Source of the DNA: Gigaspora margarita
Taxonomy: Eukaryota > Glomeromycota > Glomeromycetes > Diversisporales > Gigasporaceae
Length of the DNA stretch: 64,000 nt
Assembly: GCA_009809945.1 (NCBI GenBank)
Contig: WTPW01001166.1
Coordinates: forward strand, 153,793-217,792
Reading direction: 5' to 3'
How positions within the stretch are numbered: position 1 is the stretch's first letter; each line of letters starts with the position of its first letter. A program made the position numbers and the translations under genes. Of this stretch, positions 47,322 through 59,723 are shown one piece after another. Under the pieces are notes generated by a model. It worked only from the letters and a program-made list of their open reading frames with translations, searched no databases and was not told where the DNA came from.

Positions 47322-47545
47322 ATGTACACACACATATATTAATATCTTAAAATTTTGATTATATAATAGCTTTTGGGGTTCTAACAAAAAATATTTCTTG
47401 CAAAATTTTAGTATAAACTATAACCTTCTCTAACCCTCAAGCTATCCTTACCCTAACCTTAAGTGTACTAATTTTTCATTTATAATTTATATATTACACA
47501 AATTCGTAAATCAATAAATTAGTATGTGTATATATACACCTGGTG
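47322..47545. mobile_element. 224-bp MITE with telomere-like centre
   Basis: Ends CGCCAAGTGTATGTACACA and CACCAGGTGTATATATACACA, TA at both borders. Centre 47425-47465 reads CTAACCCTCAAG and CCTTACCCTAACCTTA. Confidence 0.75.
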
Positions 47546-47639
47546 TAATTAAGAAATTTTCATTTCAAAATATCAAAATTTCAAAATATAACAAAAGTAT
47601 TTTCGAAATATTTCGAAATATATTATGAAATATTTTGAA

Positions 47640-49110
47640 CCCCTTTCAAAATATTTTAGGACTAGAAAACTAAGCTGGATCAGTAAATCTGTATTTTGAA
47701 ATAGTTTGATAATGTTCAAATTCTGTATTACAAGATCAGATTAGATCTTTTGTTTATAATTAGATCTTCTATTTTTTTTCACTTTTGACCTGTCACAAAA
47801 ATTTACCAGGTAAAAAAAAAATAAAATAAAAAAAAAAATAAAATGCTGATTAAAGCAAATTAAAAAAATTGGCTTAGAAAAAAAAAAGTATTTTGTACTA
47901 TTTTTACCTTTTCTCTCTTTTTTTCTTTCTTACTTTTCTTTTTTTTCCCTTTTCTTCTCTCTCCCTTTTCTTCTCTCTTCCTTTCTTTCTTTTCTTATCT
48001 TTTTCTCTTTTTATTTTTATTTTTTTTTTTAATATTTTGAATTCTTTCAAAATATTTTAGAACTGAAAAATCAAGCTGGATTAGTAGATCTGTACTCTGG
48101 ATCATATCAAAAATTCATTTGATAATATTTTTGAAATATTTTGAAATATTTTAATGATTGTAATACAAGATTAGATTAAATCTTTGTTTAATTTTTTGTT
48201 TATAATTTAGATCTTCTATCAATTTTACATTGTATTTTGTTTTGTTTTTTTTTTTGGTTTCATTTCGTTTAGTTTCATTTTGTTTTTTCATTTTTTTCAT
48301 TTATTTATTATTTTTTAATTTTTTTTATTTTATTTTTACACTTCACAAAAACACCAACCCTAACTTCTCTGGCACTTTACAAGAAATTCAACTTTTCGCC
48401 ACTTTGCACAAGCCAACTCAAAACTTTGCAAGAACATACAATTGCTTTCTCTAGCAATTTGTAAATTTTCAAGAACACCTCTTTAGAAAAATAAAGGTTT
48501 AGTTAGTGCTTTATTTATTTTTTTGTTTAATGTTTTTTGTTCTTTTTGTTTTTGTTTTTGTTTTTTTTTTATTTTTTTTAATATTCTGCTACTTTGTAAG
48601 AAAAATAAACTAGGCTTTTTCGACACTTTGCAAGCAAACCCAGACTTTTCTGGCAATTTGCAAAAATATATAAACTTGATTTAGCAATTTCTTTCATAAA
48701 CTCTATATCAGAAAAATGGAGATTTGGGGTTTTATTTTTTTTTATTCAGCTTGCTTATATTCTGTTTTTTTTTGTTTGTTTTCTTTTTACTTATTTCTTT
48801 AATTTTTATTTTTTTTATTTATTCCAGCACTTTGTGAAAACCTTCAATGATTTCTGAATTGCAAGAAATGAACTTTTACTTCAGGAAAATAGAGATTTGA
48901 GGCTTTGTTTATTTTTTATTTAGTTTGCTTACATTTTTGTTTTTTTTTGTTTTTCTTTTTTTTTACTTNTTTTTTTNATTTTATTTTATTTATTCTAACT
49001 TNCTTTGGAACTTTGCAAGAAAACAACCTGACTTTTCTAGCACTTTACAAGAACACCAACTCTAACCTTTCTGATACTTTGCAAAAAGTAGCGAATATGA
49101 GTGAAATGTA
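47640..49110. repeat. T-rich repeat region 1
   Basis: Two or three copies of a block with AAGCTGGATCAGTA and TTAGATCTTTTGTTTATAAT (47655, 48065), long T tracts, and a minisatellite of CACTTTGCAAGAA...ACTTTTCTGG units (48345-49100). Shares these with 53930-55020. Open frames here are poly-Phe products of T tracts, not genes. Confidence 0.65.
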
Positions 49111-49955
49111 ATAGTTAAAACAAAAAAAGGAAACAATAGATAATGGAATTAAATGCAATGAAGTATGAAAGTAGTTTAAAATATTACTATTTTTTTATTT
49201 TTATTTTTTTTATTTTTTTTGGTTTTGTTTTATTTTTTTTTGTCATTTTTTTTATAATAATCAATCAAAATATTATAAAATTATCATCGATCACAAGTGT
49301 CTTTTACATTTTTACCAATCATTTTGCATATGTGAAAATGAGATGGTATAAATGGTCAATGATCACATGTTACAGGAAATTAATATTGAATATATGTACT
49401 ATTCATACGTATATGATTAAGAACATTAGCATTAATATGCTCTAACCAGTTTTGGAAATGCTAATCAAATTTGGCAAGTATGATCAAATCTTATATTATG
49501 GTGACTCTAAATTAGCTAGCTTTATAAGGATTATGATCATCATAGCTATAATTATGCATAGATAATGTCATAATTTGTGTGAATTAAAAAATTGCACCAC
49601 AATAAAACATTACTTATCTTATAAAATAATAAACAATAATTAGCACTGCTTAATAATAATGAGAATAAAAAAAATTCAATTACACTTTGCCATTTTTAAT
49701 TGCTATATCCAAAAACTGTAATCAGGCCATGGGAAACTTTAAAATAAGATGACCAATTACTTTTGAAATCTGCGACATTTGATCATTTGCATGTTAATAT
49801 CATAATAAATTCAATTTGTCTATCACTAAGAATTAATAATCAGTTATTATTTATTTTTTTAAAAAATCGACTTTTATTTGTTTACATACACTTTGTATTT
49901 TTCAGATTTAGAAAATTGGTTTCACTCTTATGCGCACTTTGTATAGTAGAAGCAT
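49111..49955. other. Intergenic, no gene seen
   Basis: AT-rich, T tract at 49185-49255. Confidence 0.4.
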
Positions 49956-51190
49956 CATAGTTCAGAATATAACAAGAAAGTTAATAGCATGGTAATATAT
50001 TTTTTTTAATTTTTTTTAATGCAGTTCTAACGTTTTGCACAATAATGAATGTACATGATAGTAAAAACATGATAGAAGTGAGGTAGTTAGTAATACAGTA
50101 ATATTTTTTGGTTTTTTTTTTATATACAGTACTAATGTTTCTTTTTTCCTTTACAATAGTAGAAGCATGATAGTTTAGTAATGGTAATATATTATATATA
50201 TATATATATATACAGTATTAATGTTCTTTTTTCTTTAGAATAGAACATAGTGTGATAATGAATATATGATAGTAGAAGCATGATAGTTTGGGACATAGCA
50301 AGATAGTTAGTAGCATAGTAGTATTTTGTTTATTTAATATGGTACTAATGTTTTGCACAATAACAAACATAGTATGATAGTAGAAACATAGTAATTTGGA
50401 ACATAACAAGATAGTTAGTAGCACTGTAGTAATTTTTTTTTTTATACAGTACTAATGTTTCTTTTTTTTCTTTAAAATGGAACATAGCACAATAATGATA
50501 ATGAACATAGCACAATAGTAGAGCATGATAGTTCGAGGCATTAGTAGCACAGTAATTATTATTGTTACAGTTGACCCTCTCAAAACTGATCCTGTCAAAC
50601 TGATAACCTGTCAAATCTGATAAAAAAATAATCTACTAAGTCCATTCCCATTATATAAATCTGTAATGTTTTCAAATTTAATAACCTCTTAAAACTGATA
50701 CAAAACCTATCCACCATGCACACTGATTCTGGGAGGGTTGACCATGTTTTTTTATTATTTTTTTTTTTAAATACAATACTAACATTTTTTTTTATCTTTA
50801 GAACGAAATGTAGCATGATAATAAACGTTCGATAGTAGAAAGCATGATAGTTTGGAATGTAGCAAGATAGTTATTAGCATGATAATATATATATATTTTT
50901 TATATATGCATTATTAACGTTTCCTTTTTTTTCTTTAGAATAGAACATAACATGATAACAAATGTAGCACAATAGTAAAAGTACGGTTCAGGACATTAGT
51001 AACACAGTAAATTTTTTTGTTTAACATTTTGCATGATAACAAACATAGCATGATAATAAAAGTATGATAGTTCAAAACATAGCAAGATAGTAGCATGGCA
51101 GTTAATATGGGCATGCATAATAGTATAGAACTTAGCATAATAGTTAATATAGAAATTACATGGTATTTGGAACATAACAATAGTTGAAAT
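49956..51190. repeat. Tandem array of about 90-140 bp units
   Basis: About eight units anchored on GTACTAATGTTTCTTTTTT (50022, 50126, 50213, 50341, 50446, 50777, 50908, 51026) followed by ATAGCATGATAGTAGAAGC. One unit is split by the MITE at 50568-50745. Confidence 0.75.
50568..50745 (+). mobile_element. pogo/Tc1-type MITE, uninterrupted copy
   Basis: Starts TA-CAGTTGACCCTCTCAAAAC and ends GGGAGGGTTGACCATG; aligns with 4376-4520 reversed. Contains GATCCTGTCAAA and TGATAACCTGTCAAA. Confidence 0.7.
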
Positions 51191-51540
51191 TAGTAATTTG
51201 TATTTATTTATTATATTTTTTTTATTTTTTATTTTTTTTGTTATAAATATGACCGATATATAATCATTTTTGCACTTTTATTAGTTTAAATTCATGTTCT
51301 CGATAATTTTACCCAGTTAGAATTTTATGCAGTAAAGTGTAATTTCAGATTTTGGTCCAATTATAATTCATTAAAATTACACTAATATGGTATGGAGTTG
51401 AAAAGTGCTCACGTGTCATGCACACGGCTATTTCATCATTTATATGATTTAATAAATTAAAATAAAAATTAATGAAATTTAACACAGGGGCACCAGTAGT
51501 GCCTCCACTTTCTCTTGTAATATAATAAAATATGTAATAC
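51191..51540. other. Intergenic, no gene seen
   Basis: Nothing recognised. Confidence 0.4.
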
Positions 51541-53311
51541 AGTCAGACCTCTCTATAGTCACACCCCATATAGTCACACCTCTATATAAGCACCCAATAT
51601 TGTGCAATGGACTTAAATATAGTAAAAAAACCTTCTTATAGTCACAAATCACCTATAATCACNATCACAAAAAAATTTTGATTTTTTTATCAATTTTATT
51701 AATAAAATCCCTCTTTATAGTCACAAATTTTGACCAAATATGGATTAAAAAATCTGATTAGCCGATATTCATATTTATGTTTATTTAAAATATTCTATTA
51801 AAAATTCTTAAAGGTTTGACAGCAAATAGCTTTTGATGCAGTGGTCCGATTTGAATGAAACAACTACCAAAATGTTCGTCTCGATGAGACGATTCTAATG
51901 AGCCCTAAATAGTTAAAATCCAATCACAGGCTCCTGTGATCGTTAAGGATTTATGTCACTTCACATGATTAAATTTAAATATCTAGGCAAAAATCCTTAA
52001 TTATCTTAGCATTTTGTAGCTAGATTTGACAATTTTATACTCTTTAGAGAACACTCTAGTAGTTATTATCCAAATTGGGCCACTGGATCAAAAGTTATTC
52101 ACTATCAAATATTTTAAATTTTTAATAATATTTCAAATATGCACAAATATATTACTAATTGACCTTTGGTCATGTGACTATGACAAAGTATTTTATCAGA
52201 CGGTCTACGGGCACGTACCAAATCACATGATTTTGCACGTACTGAATATCACATGATATATACGTACAGAAGTTGTCGAAGTAGAATTTTTCTTAATTTT
52301 TGAATGACAACTACCTAATAGAATCAATAAATTTTGGTTAAATAAATTCAACAAATTGGTAGAATACATTTAAAAAAATTTTCATCGAATTCTATCAAGT
52401 AGTTGCCGAGAAAATTTACTTAATGTTTGGAAAAATTTCTATTACCATCTAAGAAAATAGCGTGGAAAAAATCATTTAAACTCTGAACGAAAATTTCTCA
52501 ATAACTATCTGATAAGTTTTTCATCGAATTCTATTGAGTATTGTTGAGAAATTTCGTTCAAAGTTTGAAAAAAATTTTTATCATCTCTAAGAAAATAGCC
52601 GCGACAAAAATTTTTCTAAACTTTGAACAAAAATTTCTCAAGAACTACTTGATAGAATTCGCTGAAATTTTTTTTAAATAAACATGATATTTAATAGAAT
52701 TTATTTAAAAAATTTTCCAGCGAATTCTATTAAGTAAATATCAAGAAACTTTCATTCAAAGTTGGGAAATTTCTGTCATAGCTATTTTCTTAAGGGACGA
52801 TAGAAAAAATTTTCAAAATTTGAACGAAATTTTCTTGACAACTACCTAATGGAATTCAATGAATTTTTTTCTATCAATTTGTAGAAGTTATTAAAAATTT
52901 CTATTAGATAGTTGTTGAGAAATTTTTATTCAAAGTTTAGATTTTTTATCGTAACTATTTTCTTAGAAGTTAGTGGTAAATTTTCCAAACTTTGAGTGAA
53001 AAATTCCAGACAACAACTTGATAGAATTCAATGGAACTTTTTTTAATGAATTCTGCTAATTTGTAGAATGATTTAAACCAATTTTTTTCATTGAGTTTTT
53101 TTAGGCAATTTTTGAGAAACTTTGTTCAAAAGTTAAAAATTTTCTATTTCGACAACTTATGTACAACTATATCATGTGATATTCAGTATGTGCAAAATCA
53201 CGTGATTTGGTACGTGCCCGTAGACTGTCTGGTATTTTATTTATAGTCACACCTCTATACAATCACCAAAATAGGGTGTGACCAACTTGTGATTATAGAG
53301 AGGTCTGACTA
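51541..53311. mobile_element. pogo-like nonautonomous element
   Basis: CAGTCAGACCTCTCTATAGT on the left and TAGTCAGACCTCTCTATAAT as the inverted right end, TA targets; both ends repeat the motif ATAGTCACACCTCTATA. Left interior 51828-52100 is a weak palindrome carrying the module shared with the TTAA elements. The right part is filled by the nested element 52197-53231. No transposase. Confidence 0.82.
52197..53231. mobile_element. MULE-like element with 9-bp TSD, nested
   Basis: Inverted repeats of about 90 bp begin CAGACGGTCTACGGGCACG and CAGACAGTCTACGGGCACG. GTATTTTAT flanks it exactly (52188-52196 and 53232-53240). The interior consists of about eight alternating inverted copies of a roughly 100-bp unit (GAACGAAAATTTCTCAA... 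ACTACTTGATAGAATTC). No transposase. Confidence 0.88.
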
Positions 53312-53655
53312 TATTTAAAATATAATATATAATAATAATAATAAATAAATAAAATAAAATTTTATATTAAATTGTGAAAACTGGTGAATATCAATTAAAT
53401 TTTTATTTAATTTAAAATTTAATATATAATAATAATAAATAAATAAATAAAAATTTATATTAATATTGCAAAAACTTGTGAAAACCTATAAAACATTTAA
53501 AAATTTGCAAAAAGCATAATTATGTAAATATAATATTATTAATTGATATTATATTAGATATATATCAGATATGGATTGACCAGATATATATCAATTACTA
53601 TCACTATCAATAGAAATCAGCAGGGGTAATGCATATCAATTTATATTTTACCCAG
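53312..53655. repeat. AT-rich duplicated stretch
   Basis: Two copies of a block with AATATATAATAATAATAAATAAAT and TTTATATTAA (53318 and 53405); a third is near 55205. Confidence 0.5.
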
Positions 53656-53883
53656 TTAATAATTGTGACAGATCATAATGAAATCCAGATTAAAATAAAA
53701 TAAAGGTATAAAATCTCGAAAACTAAATTTTTTTGAGGTGCATTTTTTAGGGTTATGGGTTTAAAGTTAGGGTTGGTTTTAAAAAAAATATAATAAACAA
53801 GTATTAGTGGGTTTTAGAAGGCTAGCAGGTTAAGTAAAGAATATAGATTTCATTTTAAATTATGATCTGTGACAATAATTAAT
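53656..53883. mobile_element. MITE related to 7571-7723
   Basis: Ends ATAATTGTGACAGATCATAA and its inverted partner ATTATTGTCACAGATCATAA, bordered by TTA/TAA. Interior GGGTTATGGGTTTAAAGTTA resembles 26105-26170. Confidence 0.65.
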
Positions 53884-53929
53884 ATATATCTATATATAAA
53901 ATTTGCTGATGTTTACAAGAATACCTTTG

Positions 53930-55055
53930 CAAGAAAACAAACAATTTTTTGAATCTTGTGCAAGCGAACCCATATTTTAGGACTAGAAAACCAAGCTGAA
54001 TCAGTAGATCTGTAACCTGGATCATGCATTAAATTGATTTTTCAAAATAGTTCAAAATAGTTTGATGATGTTCAAATTCTGTACTACAAGATCAAATTAG
54101 ATCTTTTGTTTATAATTAGATCTATTTTTTCACTTTTTTGTTTCAATTCATTTTTATTTTCATTTCATTTTTTGTTTTCATTTCATTGTTTTTTGTTTTT
54201 TTCAATTTTTTTTTATTTATATATTTTTTTAATTTTTTTTATTTTTTTTTTATTTTAGCACTTTACAAAAAACCTTTGCAAGAAAACAAACAATATTTCG
54301 AAACCTTGTGCATGCCAACTCAAACTTCTGACACTTTGCAAGAACATACAACTGATGTCTCTAGCAATTTTTAAATTTTCAAGAATACTTCTTTAAAGAA
54401 ATAATGATTTAGTTAGGACTTTATTTATTTTTCATTTAATATAATTTGTTTTTGTTTTTTGTTTTTTTTTTTAAATTTGGTTTATTAATTTATTTTATTC
54501 CAACACTTTGCGAGAAAGGAACCCTTACTTCCTGGTGCCTTGCAAGAAAACCAACCCAGACTTTTTTAGCACTTCATAACTTTTTTGGCATTTTGCAAGA
54601 ACATTAACCCAGCTTTCGCAATTTCTGAATTTGCAAGAATACAAACTTTTACTTCAAAGAAATGAAGATTTGGGGCTTCATTTATTTTTTTTATTAGTTT
54701 GCTTATACTTTTTGTTTTTTTCATTGGTTTTTTTTTTACTTGTTTTTTAATTTTATTTTATTTTATTTATTCCTAACTTCTTCAACACTTTGTGACTTTT
54801 CTGGCACTTTACAAGAATACTAGCTTTAACTTCTTTGGCACTTTACAAGAATATACTAGATTTCTCTGCCAATTTGCAAGAACACCAACACTTCTGAGAA
54901 ATGTTTTTTTTATTTTTTTTACTTCTTTGAAGTATTTAGAAAAAGAGAGCAAAACAAAGGTTATAGCTAAAACAAAAGAAATAACCAAGGTGAAGATGAT
55001 AGAAAACAAAGAAGCAAAGATAATAACTAATTGTAGAGTGAGCGAAAATAAGTGA
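53930..55055. repeat. T-rich repeat region 2
   Basis: Same composition as 47640-49110: AAGCTGAATCAGTAGATCTG (53992), T tracts, and CACTTTGCAAGAA minisatellite units to 54895. No gene. Confidence 0.65.
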
Positions 55056-55921
55056 GTAGGGCTAGTTTTTTGTATGTAGTAATAGAATTAGATGCAACGA
55101 AGTATAAAAGTAGTTTAAAATATTTGTAATAATGTAAAAATAATACTATATAATAATGTAATATATAATAAAGTATGTAATATTAATTAAAAATATATAT
55201 TTAATAAATGTAAATTATAATATATAATAATAAATAAATAAATTTAAAATTTTATATTAAATTTTGAAACTGTGCAAAAACCTGTAAAAAAGCATAATTA
55301 TGTAAATATGCATATTGTTTATTTTTTTAAAAACAATGCGAAAATATCACAAAATATGCAAATATTACCTCCTGCAACCCTTTTTTTATTTGATCTATTT
55401 CGCAATATTTTGCAATATATTTCAAAATATAATGAAATAAATACCATAATATTACCATAATATAATGTAATATATTATGTAATAAACCATATTAAACATA
55501 TGATTTTGTTATATTACGGGCTATAATATTTTATATAAGATTATATATATATAATTCACTGATATATTATAGAATAAATATTAATATTACACCCTATAAT
55601 ATATATTATTGGTTACAGGATATAAAATTTGAAGATTATATATATATAAACTCATATTTATTTCTCAGTTTGTAAAAATGTGATAGCACTCTTTTCTTCA
55701 AGTAACTTCTAACTGAACTTACCTTGTATCTTCTTTTTCATTAATTTTCATTTCTAATATTTGGTTCCTAACTGTTTTCATGATGTGACAACATTTTTAA
55801 CTATTTAAGGAGTAATATATACTATTGCACTTTTATAAACTAATAAATTTGACATTGAGCAGGTAGAAACAATGTCTAAATATGGTTGCTCAACTGACTA
55901 ATTCTGAGGTATACCTTTTAT
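55056..55921. other. Intergenic, no gene seen
   Basis: AT-rich. Confidence 0.4.
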
Positions 55922-56221
55922 ATGGTTAATTCTGAAACTAGTACCTCATATGCAATTAATACAAAAGTTAGTACCCCTTATATAGTTATGATTAAGCAAG
56001 TAGCAAATATTAAAAGTAGCACTTTCTATGCATTTAATACTGAAGCTAGTACCTCTGGTGCAGTAAATGCTGAATTCAGTACCTCCTACACAATTAATGT
56101 TCGAACTAATAGCTTATACATAATTGGTACTAAGACTAACACTCTTAGCAAAAATGCGATTTATAATGAAGCATCTACTAAGGAGGATAACAGTATAGAT
56201 CTTAGTAATACTGTAATATGA
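55922..56221 (+). CDS. Small Ser/Thr-rich repeat ORF
   Basis: 99 codons from ATG. Irregular 14-residue repeats (STSYAINTK, TFYAFNTEA, STSYTINVR) rich in Ser, Thr and Asn. Lies in front of, and in the same direction as, the MULE transposase remnant, so it may be its N-terminal part or a separate decayed frame. No homologue recognised. Confidence 0.3.
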   Translation: MVNSETSTSYAINTKVSTPYIVMIKQVANIKSSTFYAFNTEASTSGAVNAEFSTSYTINVRTNSLYIIGTKTNTLSKNAIYNEASTKEDNSIDLSNTVI

Positions 56222-56439
56222 AGTTATAGTTTGTTATAGGTTTAGTTTTAATATTTCAAGCTTGCAAACTCATTTTTTAGATAAGATACAACATGATTTT
56301 TCTTACTAAAACTTGGTTATATGTTCTTTTCATGAAATAATGCTGAAACTTTTTTAAAGCTTATAGTTGTTATTATGAGTTTGCTATAATTAAAAAAAGG
56401 GCTAAACAGCATAATGATAGTGTAATTTGATATTAATCT

Positions 56440-58880
56440 TTTGGATATGAGTTTGGAGAAAAATTTATACCTAAGAAGAGTATTGACATTAATACTTATT
56501 ATAACTAACAATCGAAACGTAAAGGATATGAATAGCATATTAATCTAAGTTTGCCTAAAAAATCCAATCACATTATAGTTACAATATTTGTAAATACCCA
56601 CAACCAGTGTTGTACATTTTGGCTGTCCACAGCCTTTTTTGGCTTGTCCACGTCCAAAATTGTCCAAATGTCCAAAATTGTCTAAAGCTTGTCCAGGCTT
56701 TAATAATTAATAAATCTATTTAAAAAATATATAACTATATATTTTTTTAGGTGCTAAACACATTCCAGTTAAAATTAAAATAGAATATTTTAATAAAATT
56801 TTAAGTAATTTTACTTTATTTAATTGTCTAAAATTGTTCAAAATTGTCCAAAATTGTCCAAATTATTGTCCAAAGCTGTCCTGTGACAATACTGCCTGCA
56901 ACTATGAACTCGTTCCTAAAAAGTATAAATACAATACTAAGTTTAGATCAATTGGAAACAAAGCATTGAATAACATTGAGTTTTATACAAAAAATAGAAA
57001 TCTTTTGATTACTATACAACATCAATTACTAAGAGCAAAGTACTCTGAAGCAACTTTCTTAGATATGGATTTTGCTAATGCTATTCAACATTATAAAATT
57101 AAGTCTAAAGATCTTAAAAATGAAGGTTTATAGCTTTTATCATATCTTACTAAGAAGCATTCAGAAAAGTCAGATTGGAGTGTTGAATTCAAGTTAGATA
57201 GTAATAACTGCCTTACTTAAATTTTCTGAATAATACTTGAACAGATATCCCTTTGGCCAGAATATCGTAAGGTCATTCTAAATGCTAATACATCTAAAAC
57301 AAATCGATATTAGATGCCTTTGAGATTGTTTCTTGCTATTGATAATAATATGAGTTCTTATTTGTTTGCACAAGTATTAGTTTCTGATAAAACTGTTGAC
57401 TTATACCTATGGATTTTCTAATGCACTATAAAAGCTACAGGTGTAGTACCTATAGTTTTTGCACCAGATGTAGATCCAGTAATGAATAGTATATTAAAAC
57501 AAGTATATGAAAATACTCATTTATTATATTGTATTTTTCACATTAGCTAAAACCTTCCAAAGAATTTGAATTAAATGTTAGGTAATGTGTATAATCAATT
57601 CATCAAAGACTTTTTTGTCTGCTGTAACACTTTGGATGAGATACTATTTGAGTCAGGATAGAAAATTTTATTATCAAAGTTTTTATTTGCTTCAAGTTAT
57701 CTGAATCAGACCCTTTATTATAGTTGCTACTCATGTTCTTGTGCCTTTAAATCCAAGGTTTTCATAGCTCGAATTCAAACTACATCACATATTAAAGGGT
57801 ATATTGTAATTCATACACTAATACATTAAAATTTGATTTGATTAGAGTTAGAGTTAGGGTTAGATTTATAATTATTGTTGGTTTAGGTTTATGGATTAGG
57901 GTTAGAATTAGTTGTAAGTATATAAATCAGTTAGAATAATTTAAGATCATTTCTGATATTATTTGAGATCAACTTGTCTGATGCTCAATTGTATCTTAAT
58001 CTATGAATAGATTGATATGTTATACTAAATTCTATTCATACTATAGGTATAACAATATTATCAAAAGAATATTATTACATAGCAATAGTAGTTTATGCAA
58101 TTTGTTAAAGACTTTGGATTAATGATTAGAAAAAGAAACTGAGTAGAATCTTTTTTTTGAGTATTAGACTCTTTCATTATGTGTTAGAATTGCATCTGTT
58201 AGTAGTAAGATATTGCCCGTTGTTAACTGTATATTTTCAGAATACTTGATCCACAAATACTTTCTATTGAGCATATTGAAATAGCACAGTATTTATACTT
58301 TAATGCAATATTGGTTGACTTAATAGTAATTGGATTGGATGACTAGAATAAAAATATAGATAATTAATTATAGAAGATGTTTATGATACAAAGCAGATTT
58401 TATTTAAGTCAATAGTATCAATATTGGATCAAATTAATATTAAAGTAATTTGGCAAATCACTGATAAACAACCTGAAAACAACCAGAGAAAACACTTTGT
58501 TATTATTCTTAATTCTATTTCTTATATATGCACATGTATGTCAAATATATTCCAAGGTATTCTAAGTTACATTACTTTCAAAACATTGGTGTCACAAATT
58601 TCTGGATTTTATATTGGAATGTTGGTATCATGTTGGTATTGTAATAGCAAAAAAAAGGAAATTGATCAGGAAAATATGATTTTTGCCTATTTGGCTAATT
58701 AAGCTCAAAATGGTCAAAAAACACCTTTGATTCCTCAACCTTTTATAGTTTCCTGTTCAATTGCAATAAGCAACCAAAGTGCAGCAGCTAGATGTTCTAA
58801 ATTTGGCAAAATTTGGGGTCTTGTGTGACAAGCTGTACAATTGGCTATAGAATGTGATGATAATAATATGAAACTATAGT
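56440..58880 (+). pseudogene. MULE transposase (FAR1, DDE, SWIM), decayed and split
   Basis: Domains are in the usual order. FAR1-type DNA-binding domain: WHINLSLPK (after a stop) and NTHN, then the hAT-like MITE 56605-56894, then NYELVPKKYKYNTKFRSI. MULE catalytic domain: FLAIDNN (57341), LFAQVLVSDKTVDLYLWIF, KATGVVPIVFAPDVDP (57467), LLYCIFHI (57521). SWIM-like finger: YICTC (58530) with FQGI. At least four in-frame stops plus frameshifts inactivate it. A TTAGGG-like stretch (57845-57915) interrupts the region after the catalytic domain and may be another MITE. TIRs of the parent element were not found. Confidence 0.8.
56605..56894. mobile_element. 290-bp hAT-like MITE in FAR1 domain
   Basis: Ends CAGTGTTGTAC and, inverted, CAGTATTGTCAC; flanks CCCACAAC and CCTGCAAC (6 of 8). 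The coding frame resumes exactly after the second duplication. Both arms carry GTCCAAAATTGTCCAAA repeats. Confidence 0.82.
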
Positions 58881-59004
58881 TAACACTTTATTAATCAAAA
58901 GATGCATCTTTTAATACAAAATTAAGAGCCTAAAGACAGTAATAATAGTGAAAACAGCGATAAAAAAATAATTCTGCAATCGCAAATCCAGTGATTACCA
59001 AGCA

Positions 59005-59723
59005 TAGTGTTCTGATCTGAGTAAGATTCACTTGGGTTACTCATGAGTGATGGGTGACCCAGGTTGAATTATAGTCCACCCAGGTAGTCAACCTGTGGAT
59101 CACACACAGGTCACCCATGGGTCAACCCACAGTTTACTTATGAGTTAACCTGCAGATCACCCATAAATTAACCCATAGGTTACCCATATGGGTAATCCAT
59201 ATGGGTTGGTTATAATAGATAATGTTTTGTTTCATATTACTTATTTTAGTTGTTTCTAGTTTCACTTGTATACCTTATATTACCTGCTAACGAATAACTT
59301 CTCAAACTGATTTTGATAAATCAATAACCTGTAATCTATAAATTAATATAAGTTGGTCAAACAAATTGAAAAGAGAGAAAGAGAGAGAGAGAGAAAGAGA
59401 AAGAGAAAGAAAGAAAAAGAAAAAAAAGATAAGGGGAGAGAAAGAGAGAAAGAGAGAGAAAGAAAAAGAGAGGGTAAGAGAAAGAAAGAGAGAAAGGAGT
59501 AAAAATAGTGTAAAACAGCTTTTTTTCTTTTTTTTTAATCTATTTTTTTTTTAAATTTTACTTTTTTTTTTTTTTTAGAATTAGACTGTCTACTCATGGG
59601 TGATCTAAGCAAATTTTTTTATTATCTAGTGTTTACCTGAATGACCTGTAGCAGAATTTTTTTATTTCCTAGTATTCATCTGAGTGACCCGAGTTGGGAT
59701 TTTTGTGATGGGTCAGAACACTA
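59005..59723. mobile_element. hAT-like nonautonomous element
   Basis: Ends TAGTGTTCTGATC and TAGTGTTCTGACC (inverted), flanks ACCAAGCA (58997-59004) and ACCAAGTA (59724-59731). Left interior (59030-59210) is crowded with ACCCATGGGT-like palindromes; CGGGTCACTC recurs at the right end. Middle: GA-rich microsatellite 59369-59497, whose 62-codon frame is an artefact. Confidence 0.82.
59369..59497 (+). repeat. (GA/GAAA)n microsatellite
   Basis: Purine-only run with few interruptions, followed by long T tracts. Confidence 0.9.

Noticed and set aside
48230-49445. Several Phe-rich open frames resembling membrane proteins
   Set aside because: They are translations of T tracts without conserved motifs.
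59366-59554. Arg/Glu/Lys-rich open frame
   Set aside because: Translation of the GA microsatellite.
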